A stretch of 64,000 nucleotides of DNA from an uncultured Slackia sp. (GCF_944321625.1 NZ_CALUMA010000107.1:1-64000), one strand, 5' to 3'; shown: positions 17,214 through 25,360, counted from the stretch's first letter. The notes: generated by a model from the letters alone, not told the origin. Program-made: numbers and translations.

Positions 17214-17843
17214 ATGTCTCAGAAGATCGATATCATTCTTGCAAGCGGTAGCCCGCGCCGCCGTGAGCTCTTAGAGCGCGAAGGCGTGCCGTTCACGGTG
17301 CGCGTGTCTGAGGTGGACGAAACCCTCGAGCCCGACATTCTGCGCGACCCGCATGAAGCTGCCAAGAAGCTGGCGGAGCGCAAGGCGGGCGCCGTGGTGC
17401 AGGAGGTTCTGGGCGCCGACTATGTGGGTGCGGCGGCCGTCATCGGCGCCGACACCATGGTGGTGCTGAACGGTCGCATTTACGGCAAGCCCGCCAACGA
17501 GGAGGAGGCCAGGCGTATCCTCCGCGAGCTTTCGGGCCGCGTGCACCAGGTCATCACGGGCGTTTCGGTGTGGCTGATTTCCGCCCCTGATAAGGAGAAC
17601 GTTTCGCTGGGCTTCCGTACGCTCACCGAGACGAGCCACGTGACGTTCAAGGAACTTTCCGACGAGGAGATTGAGGCATACGTGGCAACCGGCGAGCCCA
17701 TGGATAAGGCGGGCGCCTACGGCATTCAGGGCGAAGGCGGGGCGCTGGTCAAGGGCGTGGCGGGCGATTACGACAACGTGGTCGGCCTGCCCGTGAAGCG
17801 TCTGCTCAAAGAATTCTCCGAAATCTTCGAGGCGGCGATGTAG
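17214..17843 (+). CDS. maf: Maf-family nucleoside triphosphate pyrophosphatase
   Basis: 209 residues starting MSQKIDIILASGSPRRRELL, the Maf N-terminal signature (SxSPRR), with conserved VIGADTMVVLNGRIYGKP and AYGIQGEGG segments. Maf proteins hydrolyse dTTP/UTP or modified nucleotides and were first linked to septum formation. The start was set at the ATG that follows AAGGAAG. The gene ends 3 bases before tilS, so the two are probably co-translated. Confidence 0.92.
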   Translation: MSQKIDIILASGSPRRRELLEREGVPFTVRVSEVDETLEPDILRDPHEAAKKLAERKAGAVVQEVLGADYVGAAAVIGADTMVVLNGRIYGKPANEEEARRILRELSGRVHQVITGVSVWLISAPDKENVSLGFRTLTETSHVTFKELSDEEIEAYVATGEPMDKAGAYGIQGEGGALVKGVAGDYDNVVGLPVKRLLKEFSEIFEAAM

Positions 17844-17846
17844 GCC

Positions 17847-18932
17847 GTGGCCAGGCGATTGTCTTTGACGGAGCGCGTTGCCGGCGTCATCGAGCAACGC
17901 GACATGGCGACGGTCGATACGCCGGTGCTCCTCATGGTGAGCGGTGGATCGGACAGTACAGCGCTTGCGTATGTGGTCGCCGACCTGGTGGCGGCGGGAC
18001 GATTGGGCGCCGTCGCCATGCTGCATGTGAACCACAAGCTGCGCGGCGGGGCGTCTGACGGCGATGCCCGCTTTGTGTCTGAGCTTGCCAACAGTCTGGG
18101 ATTTCCGCTGTTCATGTGCGATATCGACGTGGCGGGGCTCGTGGCGCGCAGCGGTGGCAACATGGAGGCAATCGCCCGCGCCGAACGCTACAAAGCGGCG
18201 CGTGAGGCGCTGGAAAGCACGTGTCTGCACATGGGCTTTCCGTTCGAGGCAGGGCGCGTGTTCACGGCGCATACCGCTGACGACCGCATGGAAAACTTCT
18301 ACATGCGATCCATCGTGGGAACGGGGCCGGGGGGATTTCGTTCGATGCGGCACGACGTGATGCTCGAAGGCTGCCGCGTGTGCCGTCCTCTCCTTGAAGA
18401 GGGGCGCGACGATTTGCGTGCGTATATCGAGGGGCACGACGGCGCGATTGTCGATGAGATGGGGCAGCTGTGGCGAGAAGATGCCACGAACGCTGACACC
18501 GATCGGTTTCGCGCATTCGTGCGCCATGAGATTATTCCGCTCGCGAAGCAGCGCAACCCCAAGCTTTTGGAGACGCTCACGCGCACGATGAATCTGATTG
18601 CCGATGAGGACGACATGCTCGACGCGAAAGCACGCGAAGCGCTGGTAACGCTCGCCACGCCGCTGGGCTCAACCATCCGCGATGGCGTGCTGTTCAAACC
18701 TGAGCTGCGTGAGCAGGATGCCCCGCTCGTTCGACGCGTGTTCGATAAGCTGCTCTCGATGATGCTGCCATATGACGAGCGCGTGGAAAACAGTTCTATC
18801 GAGGCGTGCATCAAGGGCCTCGATGAGTCAGGGTATGTGGCGAATATCCAGGGCGACCTGGCTGTAAGCTACAACAAACACGGCCTGCGCATAGAACCCA
18901 TGGCAGCCTTCCGCGCCCGCAGAAAGAAGTGA
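17847..18932 (+). CDS. tilS: tRNA(Ile)-lysidine synthase
   Basis: 361 residues with the PP-loop ATPase motif SGGSDST (~33-39), the HVNHKLRG segment, the HTADDRMENFYMR active-site block, and a C-terminal helical part. TilS modifies C34 of the AUA-reading isoleucine tRNA to lysidine, an essential step. It starts with GTG 3 bases after the maf stop, typical of translational coupling. The C-terminal tRNA-binding part is short relative to E. coli TilS. Confidence 0.9.
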   Translation: MARRLSLTERVAGVIEQRDMATVDTPVLLMVSGGSDSTALAYVVADLVAAGRLGAVAMLHVNHKLRGGASDGDARFVSELANSLGFPLFMCDIDVAGLVARSGGNMEAIARAERYKAAREALESTCLHMGFPFEAGRVFTAHTADDRMENFYMRSIVGTGPGGFRSMRHDVMLEGCRVCRPLLEEGRDDLRAYIEGHDGAIVDEMGQLWREDATNADTDRFRAFVRHEIIPLAKQRNPKLLETLTRTMNLIADEDDMLDAKAREALVTLATPLGSTIRDGVLFKPELREQDAPLVRRVFDKLLSMMLPYDERVENSSIEACIKGLDESGYVANIQGDLAVSYNKHGLRIEPMAAFRARRKK

Positions 18933-18973
18933 TATCTCATGCGGACTGGGGCGGGGAGTGGAGATGGGGTTCC

Positions 18974-19015
18974 AAAGGGGAAGAGGCGAGGAAACATCCT
19001 CGCCTCTTCCCCTTT
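18974..19015. terminator. Long hairpin between convergent tilS and ABC-transporter genes
   Basis: Perfect 19-bp arms around the loop AACA, flush with the stop codon of the minus-strand ATPase gene. There is no T tract beyond the stem's own CCCCTTT end. It probably blocks read-through from both sides. Confidence 0.75.
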
Positions 19016-19017
19016 GA

Positions 19018-19794
19018 CTAAGAAATGTCACCAATAAACGCACGCGTGCGTTCGGATTTCGGATTGCCGAACACCTGGTCAGGTGCTCCTTCCTCGACAA
19101 TCACGCCACCTTCCATGAACACCACGCGGTCGGCCACGTCGCGGGCGAATCCCATCTCGTGCGTCACCACGATCATGGTCATGCCGCCTCGCGCAAGCTC
19201 CTTCATGACATCCAAAACGCCACGCACCAACTCGGGGTCAAGGGCGCTCGTAGCCTCATCGAACAGCATCACGTGAGGGTCCATCGCCAGTGCACGCGCG
19301 ATGGCGACGCGCTGCTGCTGGCCGCCGGAAAGCTCGGAGGGGTAGTGATCCATGCGGTCGGCCAGGCCCACGCGCTCAAGCTGCACCTCCGCCACGCGAG
19401 CCGCCTCTTCCTTGGATCGCTTGAGCACCTTGCGCTGTGCGAGCATCACGTTCTCTTTGGCGGTGAGGTGCGGGAACAGGTTGAAGCTTTGGAACACCAT
19501 GCCCACATGTTCGCGCACCTTATTCAGGTTGGTCTTGGGGTTGGTGATCTCTACGTCTTCGAACCAGATGTGGCCGCTCGTGGGCTCTTCCAGGCGGTTG
19601 ATGCAGCGCAGCATCGTGGATTTGCCCGAACCGGACGGGCCCAGAACAACCACGACCTCGCCGCGATGGACGTCCAGGTCGATGCCTTTGAGCACCTCGG
19701 TTCCGCCGAAGCTTTTGTGCAGGTCCTGAATGCGAACGATGGGCTGTTCGCTGCCCGCCTGCGCAGGCGCATTGGAAATCGTTTCGGTGGTCAT
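19018..19794 (-). CDS. Polar amino-acid ABC transporter, ATP-binding protein
   Basis: 258 residues of the GlnQ/ArtP/HisP group: Walker [11 protein letters not shown] loop [16 protein letters not shown] signature [15 protein letters not shown], Walker [14 protein letters not shown] and switch His in VVTHEMGF. It powers the permease encoded just upstream. An AGGAGAGA box precedes the ATG. The leader-peptide attenuators upstream of the binding proteins suggest arginine or a related basic amino acid as substrate. Confidence 0.95.
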   Translation of the reverse strand: MTTETISNAPAQAGSEQPIVRIQDLHKSFGGTEVLKGIDLDVHRGEVVVVLGPSGSGKSTMLRCINRLEEPTSGHIWFEDVEITNPKTNLNKVREHVGMVFQSFNLFPHLTAKENVMLAQRKVLKRSKEEAARVAEVQLERVGLADRMDHYPSELSGGQQQRVAIARALAMDPHVMLFDEATSALDPELVRGVLDVMKELARGGMTMIVVTHEMGFARDVADRVVFMEGGVIVEEGAPDQVFGNPKSERTRAFIGDIS

Positions 19795-19815
19795 ATCGTC
19801 ATCTCTCCTGGGGTC

Positions 19816-21189
19816 TTAGAAGTAATCGGGCTGCTTGACTTCGAGCTTGGTGGACGTACCGTCGGTGGCCGGCGTCCAGCTTCCCTTGTCGCTGGAGGAC
19901 GACTTGCCGAAAAGGCCCTTGCCCTTCTTGCTTGACTTCTTGGTCGAGCCCGTCTCCATGCGGCGCGTGATGGCGGTCATGGGCAGCGTCACCACCAGGT
20001 AGAACAGCGCCGCCACGATGTAGGGCGTGATGTTGCCGGTGGCCGCGGTGATGGTCTTGGCGTACATGACCGTTTCCATGATGCCCACGGCGGCAAGCAG
20101 CGAGGTGTCCTTATACAGCGTGATGAGCTCGTTAGTCATGGTGGGAATGACGTTGCGGAACGCCTGCGGGATGATGACGCTCAGCATGGTCTGGGGCGCC
20201 GACATGCCCAGCGAGCGCGCGGCCTCGAACTGGCCCTTGTTGATGGACTGGATGCCGGCGCGGAAGATTTCGCACAGATATGCGCACGAGTTAAGCGCCA
20301 TGACGATGCAGCCCAGCGCGAAGTTGTCGACGTTCACGCCCAGAAGCGGCAGGCCGAAGAACGCGATGTAAATCTGCAGGAACATAGGCGTGCCGCGCAC
20401 GATGTTAACATAGAGCGAGGCGATGGCGCGCAGCGGCAGAAGTTTGGACATGCGCAGCAGCGCCAGCAGGAAGCCCACGACGATGGCCAGCGGGAACGCG
20501 ATGATCACGATGCCCAGTGCCGTGACCCAGCCCTGCGCCACGCTGGGGATGCTCGTCACGATGAGCGTGGGGTCGAAGAACATATGCAGGAAACGGTTGG
20601 AGTTCCATGCCTGCACCCATTCCTGGTCCTCAAGCCACGAGGAAAGCTGCTCGGACTTGCTGAGGCCCGCCACCTGGATTTCGCTCGACGGACCAAGATC
20701 GGACACGGTGCCGTCCGCGTCGGTGATTTGCGTGGATACCGTGAACGTGCCGCCTTCGGTGGGGAAGGTGGCGCCGTACGTTTCAACGAGGAAGGAAAGG
20801 CCGGCGGGCGCGGGCTCGGGGAAGTCGATGTGCATCGTGCCGTCGCCGGGGATGGTGATCTGCGCGTTCAGCTCAACGCGGTCGAGCTCGTCCAGCCCCG
20901 TCACCTTGACGCCGTCGGCGTCGAACTGCAGCCCTTCGGGCATGGTGAGCACGATGGAAGACACGCTTTCGTCCTCGGCGGCCTGGCCACGCCAAGTGAT
21001 GCGCGTTTCTGCGCCGCCCAGAATCTGGTTGCCGCCATCTTCGTTGGGGGCCGCGGTGCACTGCGTAACCTCGAGGGCCTGCGCCTGGCCGGGCACGACG
21101 AGCGAGCCGACGGCGAAAAGCCCAAGAACGAGCGCAAACGCAAGGGCGATGCGCGCGAGCGGAGATGCTTTCGGGGTGGACGTGTTCAT
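19816..21189 (-). CDS. Amino-acid ABC permease with extra N-terminal extracytoplasmic domain
   Basis: 457 residues. After a signal-peptide-like start (ARIALAFALVLGLFAVGSLVV...AQALE) come ~150 residues rich in Thr/Asp/Gly and beta-type patterns, resembling an exported Ig-like or sialidase-like domain and not part of a normal permease. From ~195 the protein is a standard His/Glu/Gln/Arg permease with TM helices, RGTPMFLQIYIAFFG, and the EAA loop EAARSLGMSAPQTMLSVIIPQAF that contacts the ATPase. A charged Lys/Ser tail follows. The domain would sit outside the membrane, beside the binding protein. The family is often fused to a binding protein at this place, but this domain does not look like one. 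Confidence 0.85.
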   Translation of the reverse strand: MNTSTPKASPLARIALAFALVLGLFAVGSLVVPGQAQALEVTQCTAAPNEDGGNQILGGAETRITWRGQAAEDESVSSIVLTMPEGLQFDADGVKVTGLDELDRVELNAQITIPGDGTMHIDFPEPAPAGLSFLVETYGATFPTEGGTFTVSTQITDADGTVSDLGPSSEIQVAGLSKSEQLSSWLEDQEWVQAWNSNRFLHMFFDPTLIVTSIPSVAQGWVTALGIVIIAFPLAIVVGFLLALLRMSKLLPLRAIASLYVNIVRGTPMFLQIYIAFFGLPLLGVNVDNFALGCIVMALNSCAYLCEIFRAGIQSINKGQFEAARSLGMSAPQTMLSVIIPQAFRNVIPTMTNELITLYKDTSLLAAVGIMETVMYAKTITAATGNITPYIVAALFYLVVTLPMTAITRRMETGSTKKSSKKGKGLFGKSSSSDKGSWTPATDGTSTKLEVKQPDYF

Positions 21190-21363
21190 GGTAAGCCTTT
21201 CAATGATGGAAGGGTCGGATGCGGCGATTGGTGCCGCATCGCCGGCGTCGAAGCGCCTCTTGTGCGCGCCGATGTCGAAGATGCGGAAGGGCGGAAGCGC
21301 ATGAAGGCTTCCGCCCGGATTGGAAGGAGCCGTGCGGCATGCCACGCAGCCCCTTGGAAGACG

Positions 21364-22236
21364 TTAATCAGTGGTGCCGAACCACTTCATCTGGATCTCT
21401 TCGTAGGTGCCGTTGTCCTTGAGCTCCTGGAGCGCTTCATTGATGGCGGCGGTCAGGTTGGGGTTGTCCTTGCTCACGGCGATGCCATATTGCTCGCCAG
21501 TGGGGATGGCCTCGACGACCTCGCAGTCCTGATAGGCGTTCAGGATGTAGTAGTCAGCCACGGGCTTGTCCATGACCACGGCCTCAACCTGGCCGGACTG
21601 CAGGGCAGCCAGCACGGCGGTGTACTCGTCGAAGGTCTTGATCTCGGCGTCGGGCGCATTTTCCTTGGCCCAGTCGATGCCGGTGGTGCCGCTCTGGCCG
21701 CCGATAATCTTGCCGGACAGGTCGGCGGAACCGGCGATGTCAGAGCCCTTCTTCACCACGATGCACTGGTTGGAATCCATGATGGGGTCGGTGAAATCAA
21801 CCTCGGCTTCGCGGTCGGGGGTGATGGTGATGCCGGCAGCGGACACGTCGGCGGTGCCGCCAGCAGCGATGGCGGGCACCAGCGCATCAAACTTCATGGT
21901 GGGCAGGTAATTGACCTCAAGGCCCATCTGCTCGGCGATGGCGGTCATCAGGTCGACCTCGAATCCCTCAGGCTGGCCGTCGACCAGGTTCTCAAACGGC
22001 GGGAAGTCGATGGACGCCACAACGGTCAGCTTGCCCTCTTCCACCAGGGTGTAGCTGCCGTCGTCGGTCGCGGCGGCGTCGGTGGACTCGGCGGCCTCGG
22101 TGGTAGCCGAGGTGTCGGCGGAAGAGTCGCCGCCCGAAGAGCAGCCGGCCAGCGCGAACACGGCGCACAGCGAAAGCGCCGCGATCAGGCATAGCAGGAA
22201 CTTAGATAGGTGGTTGGCGTAGGTCTTGGTTTTCAT
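21364..22236 (-). CDS. Amino-acid-binding lipoprotein 1 of ABC transporter
   Basis: 290 residues. Lipoprotein signal with lipobox LAGC (C32), a short Ser/Thr/Ala linker, then a type II periplasmic-binding fold of SBP family 3: GKLTVVASIDFPPFENLVDGQPEGFEVDL, TADVSAAGITITPDREAEVDFTDPI and GGQSGTTGIDWAKEN. It binds a polar amino acid outside the membrane and hands it to the adjacent permease. It is a close paralogue of the gene at 22662 and shares its start MKTKT and lipobox region. It has its own sigma-70 promoter, arginine-rich leader peptide and attenuator. Confidence 0.93.
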   Translation of the reverse strand: MKTKTYANHLSKFLLCLIAALSLCAVFALAGCSSGGDSSADTSATTEAAESTDAAATDDGSYTLVEEGKLTVVASIDFPPFENLVDGQPEGFEVDLMTAIAEQMGLEVNYLPTMKFDALVPAIAAGGTADVSAAGITITPDREAEVDFTDPIMDSNQCIVVKKGSDIAGSADLSGKIIGGQSGTTGIDWAKENAPDAEIKTFDEYTAVLAALQSGQVEAVVMDKPVADYYILNAYQDCEVVEAIPTGEQYGIAVSKDNPNLTAAINEALQELKDNGTYEEIQMKWFGTTD

Positions 22237-22275
22237 GATTGATTATCCTTTCTTCCAAATCCCCTGTCTCATCCC

Positions 22276-22320
22276 CTAGAAAAGAACAGCGCCCGTGCGT
22301 TGGTAAACGAACGAGCGCTG
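22276..22320 (-). terminator. Attenuator (intrinsic terminator) before binding protein 1
   Basis: On the minus strand CAGCGCTCGTTCGTT pairs with AACGCACGGGCGCTG (15 bp, one wobble, one mismatch) around TACC, followed by TTCTTTTCT. It lies between the leader peptide and the binding-protein gene. Its 3' arm (GCACGGG) can instead pair with the CCCCGTGC that follows the leader stop codon (22340-22347), forming an antiterminator. Confidence 0.85.
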
Positions 22321-22347
22321 CTTAAGAGACAGTGTTCAAGCACGGGG

Positions 22348-22398
22348 CTAAAGCAGGCTCCTCTTTCGTCGGCGTCGGATGTTGAGGCGTCGCATCAT
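22348..22398 (-). CDS. Arginine-rich leader peptide 1
   Basis: A 16-codon frame, MMRRLNIRRRRKRSLL, with GGGAGG 9 bases before the ATG. Seven of 16 residues are arginine and one is lysine; the codons are CGA CGC ... CGA CGC CGA CGA AAG AGG. Its stop codon directly precedes the sequence able to form an antiterminator. A ribosome stalled on the arginine codons would leave that sequence free, and one reaching the stop codon would cover it. This is the classical logic of amino-acid attenuation, here pointing to arginine. Confidence 0.85.
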   Translation of the reverse strand: MMRRLNIRRRRKRSLL

Positions 22399-22451
22399 GG
22401 TTTGAATCCTCCCTTGGATGCTTCCTTGCTTTAGCGTACTGAAGTATCTGC

Positions 22452-22480
22452 ATTATCGGACACGCCCGGATGAAAATCAA
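22452..22480 (-). promoter_or_regulatory. Sigma-70 promoter of leader peptide 1 / binding protein 1
   Basis: TTGATT and GATAAT separated by exactly 17 bases, 54 bases before the leader ATG. The second binding-protein unit has the same two hexamers and spacing. Confidence 0.75.
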
Positions 22481-22489
22481 TGCAGAACT

Positions 22490-22508
22490 CAAAATATTCT
22501 ATATTTTG
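22490..22508. promoter_or_regulatory. AT-rich inverted repeat upstream of the leader 1 promoter
   Basis: CAAAATA - TTCTA - TATTTTG lies 9 bases upstream of the -35 box. It is a candidate operator (ArgR boxes are similarly AT-rich palindromes), but it does not match the ARG-box consensus well. Confidence 0.35.
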
Positions 22509-22583
22509 TGATTTTATGCATCGTGTTTCAATAAATAAGGGGATATGTCCAGGTAATTTGAAGAAACAAACTCAAAATATGCA

Positions 22584-22619
22584 ATATGCGGTGCCAAGCG
22601 CATTGCCGGCACCGCATAT
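22584..22619 (-). terminator. Terminator after binding protein 2
   Basis: Perfect 12-bp arms (ATATGCGGTGCC with GGCACCGCATAT) and a 12-base loop, followed on the minus strand by TGCATATTTTG. It separates the upstream binding-protein unit from the next promoter. Confidence 0.75.
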
Positions 22620-22661
22620 ATTCGGGTTTATTTCGGATGGAGTGAGGCTACGCCTTGAGGG

Positions 22662-23516
22662 CTACTCCTGGGCGCCGAACCACTTCTCCTCGATCTCGGT
22701 GAAGGTGCCGTCTTCCTGGAGCTCGGCGATGGCGTCGTTGATGGCGGCGGTCAGGTTCGGGTTGTCCTTGCTCACGGCGATGCCGTACTGCTCGCCGGTG
22801 GGGATCTCCTCAACCACTTCGCACTCGTCGTAGGCGGTGTTCACGTAGTAGTCAGCCACGGGCTTGTCCAGCACGACGGCCTCCACCTGGCCGGACTGCA
22901 GGGCGGCGAACACGGCGGTGTACTCGTCAAACGTCACGACCTCGGCGGCGTCGGGCACGTTCTCGTTGGCCCAGTCGATACCGGTGGTGCCGCTCTGGCC
23001 GCCGATGGTCTTGCCGGACAGGTCGGCGGAGCCGGTGATGTCAGAGCCCTTCAGGACCACGATGCACTGGTTGGTGTCGCAGATAGGCGTGGAGAAGTCG
23101 ACCTCTTCCTCCCTTTCGGGGGTGATGGTGAAGCCAGAAACGCCCACGTCAGCGGTGCCGCCTGCGGTGATGGCGGGGATGATGGTGTCGAACTTCATGG
23201 TGGGCAGATAGTTGATTTCAAGGCCAAGCTTTTCTGCGATGGCGGTCATCAGGTCGACCTCGAAGCCTTCGGCCTGGCCGTCGACCAGGTTCTCGAACGG
23301 CGGGAAGTCAAGCGACGCGGCAACGGTCAGCTTGCCCTCTTCCACCAGCGTGTAGCTGCCGTCGTCGGTCGCAGCGGTGTCGGCGCTGTCGGATGCGGTC
23401 TCGGAGGTACCGCCCGAAGAGCAGCCGGCCAGCGCGAACACGGCGCACAGCGATACAGCGGCAAGCAGGCCTAAGAGGAAGGTGGGAAGGCTTTTAGCGG
23501 TGGTTTTGGTCTTCAT
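22662..23516 (-). CDS. Amino-acid-binding lipoprotein 2 of ABC transporter
   Basis: 284 residues, highly similar along its whole length to the downstream binding protein: same MKTKT start, lipobox LAGC (C32), GKLTVAASLDFPPFENLVDGQAEGFEVDL, and GGQSGTTGIDWANENVPD. It belongs to SBP family 3 (polar amino acids). Differences cluster in the linker and in ligand-region text such as VSGFTITPEREEEVDFSTPICDTNQ against AAGITITPDREAEVDFTDPIMDSNQ, so affinities may differ. It has no permease of its own and ends in a terminator, so it probably feeds the shared permease and ATPase downstream. Confidence 0.93.
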   Translation of the reverse strand: MKTKTTAKSLPTFLLGLLAAVSLCAVFALAGCSSGGTSETASDSADTAATDDGSYTLVEEGKLTVAASLDFPPFENLVDGQAEGFEVDLMTAIAEKLGLEINYLPTMKFDTIIPAITAGGTADVGVSGFTITPEREEEVDFSTPICDTNQCIVVLKGSDITGSADLSGKTIGGQSGTTGIDWANENVPDAAEVVTFDEYTAVFAALQSGQVEAVVLDKPVADYYVNTAYDECEVVEEIPTGEQYGIAVSKDNPNLTAAINDAIAELQEDGTFTEIEEKWFGAQE

Positions 23517-23546
23517 AGGAGTAATCCTTTCGGCGAAGTGGCTGGA

Positions 23547-23588
23547 GAAAAGAAAAACGCTCGGCGTTTCCTGCGGAACAATCGAGCG
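23547..23588 (-). terminator. Attenuator (intrinsic terminator) before binding protein 2
   Basis: On the minus strand CGCTCG pairs with CGAGCG, with an inner GTTCC/GGAAAC stem around GCA, followed by TTTTTCTTTTC. It sits between the second leader peptide and the binding-protein gene. A GGTTTC segment 10-15 bases after the leader stop (23614-23619) could pair with GAAAC of the 3' half as antiterminator, less strongly than in the first unit. Confidence 0.8.
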
Positions 23589-23628
23589 CTGCTGGTAATC
23601 AAGTGTAAAACACGAAACCTCAACAGGC

Positions 23629-23670
23629 TCATCGTCGTCGGCGTCGGAAGCTGTGGCGTCGCATCGTCAT
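23629..23670 (-). CDS. Arginine-rich leader peptide 2
   Basis: A 13-codon frame, MTMRRHSFRRRRR, with AAGGG 7 bases before the ATG. Seven arginines, five of them CGA, including a run of five just before the TGA stop. Layout (promoter, leader, terminator, binding protein) repeats that of leader 1, so the whole regulatory unit was duplicated with the gene. Confidence 0.85.
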   Translation of the reverse strand: MTMRRHSFRRRRR

Positions 23671-23744
23671 GTTGCATCCCTTCGGTCGTTCGCGCTTTCT
23701 CGAAGCGGGGCCTGCCGCGCGATGCGGCGGACCCCAAAGGCGGG

Positions 23745-23768
23745 CTCCAACACTTTATCGCGTTGGAG
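23745..23768 (-). other. Hairpin at the expected 5' end of the leader 2 transcript
   Basis: CTCCAAC and GTTGGAG form a 7-bp stem that starts within one or two bases of the transcription start predicted from the promoter. It may protect the 5' end of the RNA. A second strong hairpin (about 23707-23735) lies before the leader ribosome-binding site. Confidence 0.45.
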
Positions 23769-23775
23769 TAGTGGC

Positions 23776-23804
23776 ATTATCGAATACTTATTCGCAAAAA
23801 TCAA
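23776..23804 (-). promoter_or_regulatory. Sigma-70 promoter of leader peptide 2 / binding protein 2
   Basis: TTGATT and GATAAT with a 17-base spacer, identical hexamers and spacing to the promoter at 22452-22480. The distance to the leader ATG is 106 bases. Confidence 0.75.
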
Positions 23805-24135
23805 TAAGAAATTATTAATATTCAGTAAATTGAGTATTTATACAAAATGAAACGATTAGCGGATGAATATCGGGCGTTTAACGGCGCATCGTATGCAGCA
23901 ATATGCAAATCGATTGCCGTTCCTCTGCTCGATAATGCCGCGAAACCGACTCCTTCGATGCGGATGCTATGACGCTCGGCACGTTTCGCAGTACCATAGA
24001 CAGAATGAATGAGCGTAGGCGTTGGGCCGGCAAAACGCCATCCCGGCTCGACGGGTTGCCTTTGCGATTCGGGCGCGTGTTCTGCGGACTGCGGCACATG
24101 CGGTGGCTCCGAATCGCTATGGCAGGCAAGAGCGA
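23805..24135. other. Intergenic region between ABC unit and MBL-fold gene
   Basis: Strongly AT-rich for the first ~60 bases, then ordinary. No gene, hairpin or promoter was identified with confidence. The promoter of the MBL-fold gene should lie here. Confidence 0.4.
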
Positions 24136-25188
24136 ATGAAAGAGTGTGCAGGCATGGAGAATTTGCACGAGGGCATACATATAGGTAATGGGGGATTGTG
24201 CCAAAAGATTTGCGACGCCCCCGACGTCTACCATATTCGCGTGCCGTATCCCAACATTACCACCGATTCCACGAATTCCTACGCCATCTGCGACGGGGGA
24301 GAATGCCTGGTCGTGGATACGGGGGCATTCAGCGAAGAGGGCCTTGCGGTGTTTCTGGAAGCGCTCGAGCTTATCGGGGCGAATCTCGAAAGCACCTCGT
24401 TCTTCCTTACCCATCTACATAAGGATCATGCCGGGTTGGTGGATCGCGTCGTTCCGCCAAACAGGCCGCTTTATGCGGGCAAGCGGGATTTCGAATTGAA
24501 CGAGGAGCGTGCGGTTCCTGGGTTCAAGAATCTGATACTGGACCGCTTTGTATCCGAAGGCATACCCGAAGAAGAGGCCCGTGTGTATGCCGCATACGAA
24601 GACCACGAGGGCAAAGAGCACTTCGAAGGGAAAGACCTCCATCTGATTGAGCCGGGCGATGAGTTGCATGTGGGCGCTTATACGCTGCAGGTGGTTGATA
24701 CGGCGGGGCACACGCCGGGCCACCTTTCGCTGCTCGAGCCAAAGAGCGGGCTCTTTTTCGGAGGCGACCACATTCTGTTCGTGGTGTCGCCCGTGCTGGA
24801 GTTGCATCCGTCCGCAAGCGGCATCATGGATTCGTACCTGCGTACCCTGGGAACGGTTGCCAATATGGACATTTCGCTTCTGTGTCATTCCCATGGGCCG
24901 CTGGTGCCTGAATGGCGCGACCGTACGCTGCATCTGATTCGTCACCACGAAAAGCGCCTCGCCGAGGTCAAGGGCTATGTGGACGGGCGCCCCGGAATCA
25001 CGGGCGAGCAGATTGTGAAGAGCATCAAGTTCAGCGTGGATACGAGCAACTGGATGGCAATCAAGCCCGCGTTGCGCTGGTGCATCGTCAGCGAGAGCTT
25101 CGTAATCCTCGACTGCCTGGTGGAGCGTGGCGATATCGTGCGTCGCGTGGATGAGCAAGGGCTGCGTAGGTACACGCCAAATAAATGA
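24136..25188 (+). CDS. MBL-fold metallo-hydrolase
   Basis: About 350 residues with the metallo-beta-lactamase fold motifs in order: TDSTNSYAI...LVVDTG, the metal-binding THLHKDHAG (HxHxDH), AGHTPGHLS, FGGDHILF and LCHSHGPL. The last ~80 residues form a helical winged-helix-like tail (ITGEQIVKSIKFSVDTSNW...), as in the MBL group with a DNA-binding-like C-terminal domain. Such proteins hydrolyse thioesters, lactones or phosphodiesters; the substrate is not inferable. ATG 24136 follows AAGAG; an in-frame ATG at 24154 is the alternative. It lies between the amino-acid transporter and the CoA-transferase locus. No sigma-54 site was found before it. Confidence 0.85.
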   Translation: MKECAGMENLHEGIHIGNGGLCQKICDAPDVYHIRVPYPNITTDSTNSYAICDGGECLVVDTGAFSEEGLAVFLEALELIGANLESTSFFLTHLHKDHAGLVDRVVPPNRPLYAGKRDFELNEERAVPGFKNLILDRFVSEGIPEEEARVYAAYEDHEGKEHFEGKDLHLIEPGDELHVGAYTLQVVDTAGHTPGHLSLLEPKSGLFFGGDHILFVVSPVLELHPSASGIMDSYLRTLGTVANMDISLLCHSHGPLVPEWRDRTLHLIRHHEKRLAEVKGYVDGRPGITGEQIVKSIKFSVDTSNWMAIKPALRWCIVSESFVILDCLVERGDIVRRVDEQGLRRYTPNK

Positions 25189-25301
25189 CAATTAAGGCAA
25201 CGCACCGGTGAAGCGATTGCCCCCATTGCCGAGATATGTCGTCATACGGACGGCGAAAGGTAAAAATGTCATTTGACTTCTGCTAGCCACGCAAAAGAAG
25301 T

Positions 25302-25333
25302 AGTCCCTCGACCGAGTTTTCGATCGAGGGACT
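25302..25333 (-). terminator. Terminator after CoA-transferase 1
   Basis: AGTCCCTCGA pairs with TCGAGGGACT; on the minus strand the stem is followed by ACTTCTTTTG. Confidence 0.75.
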
Positions 25334-25360
25334 GGACAAAGGAGGACAAAAAGAGAGGGG

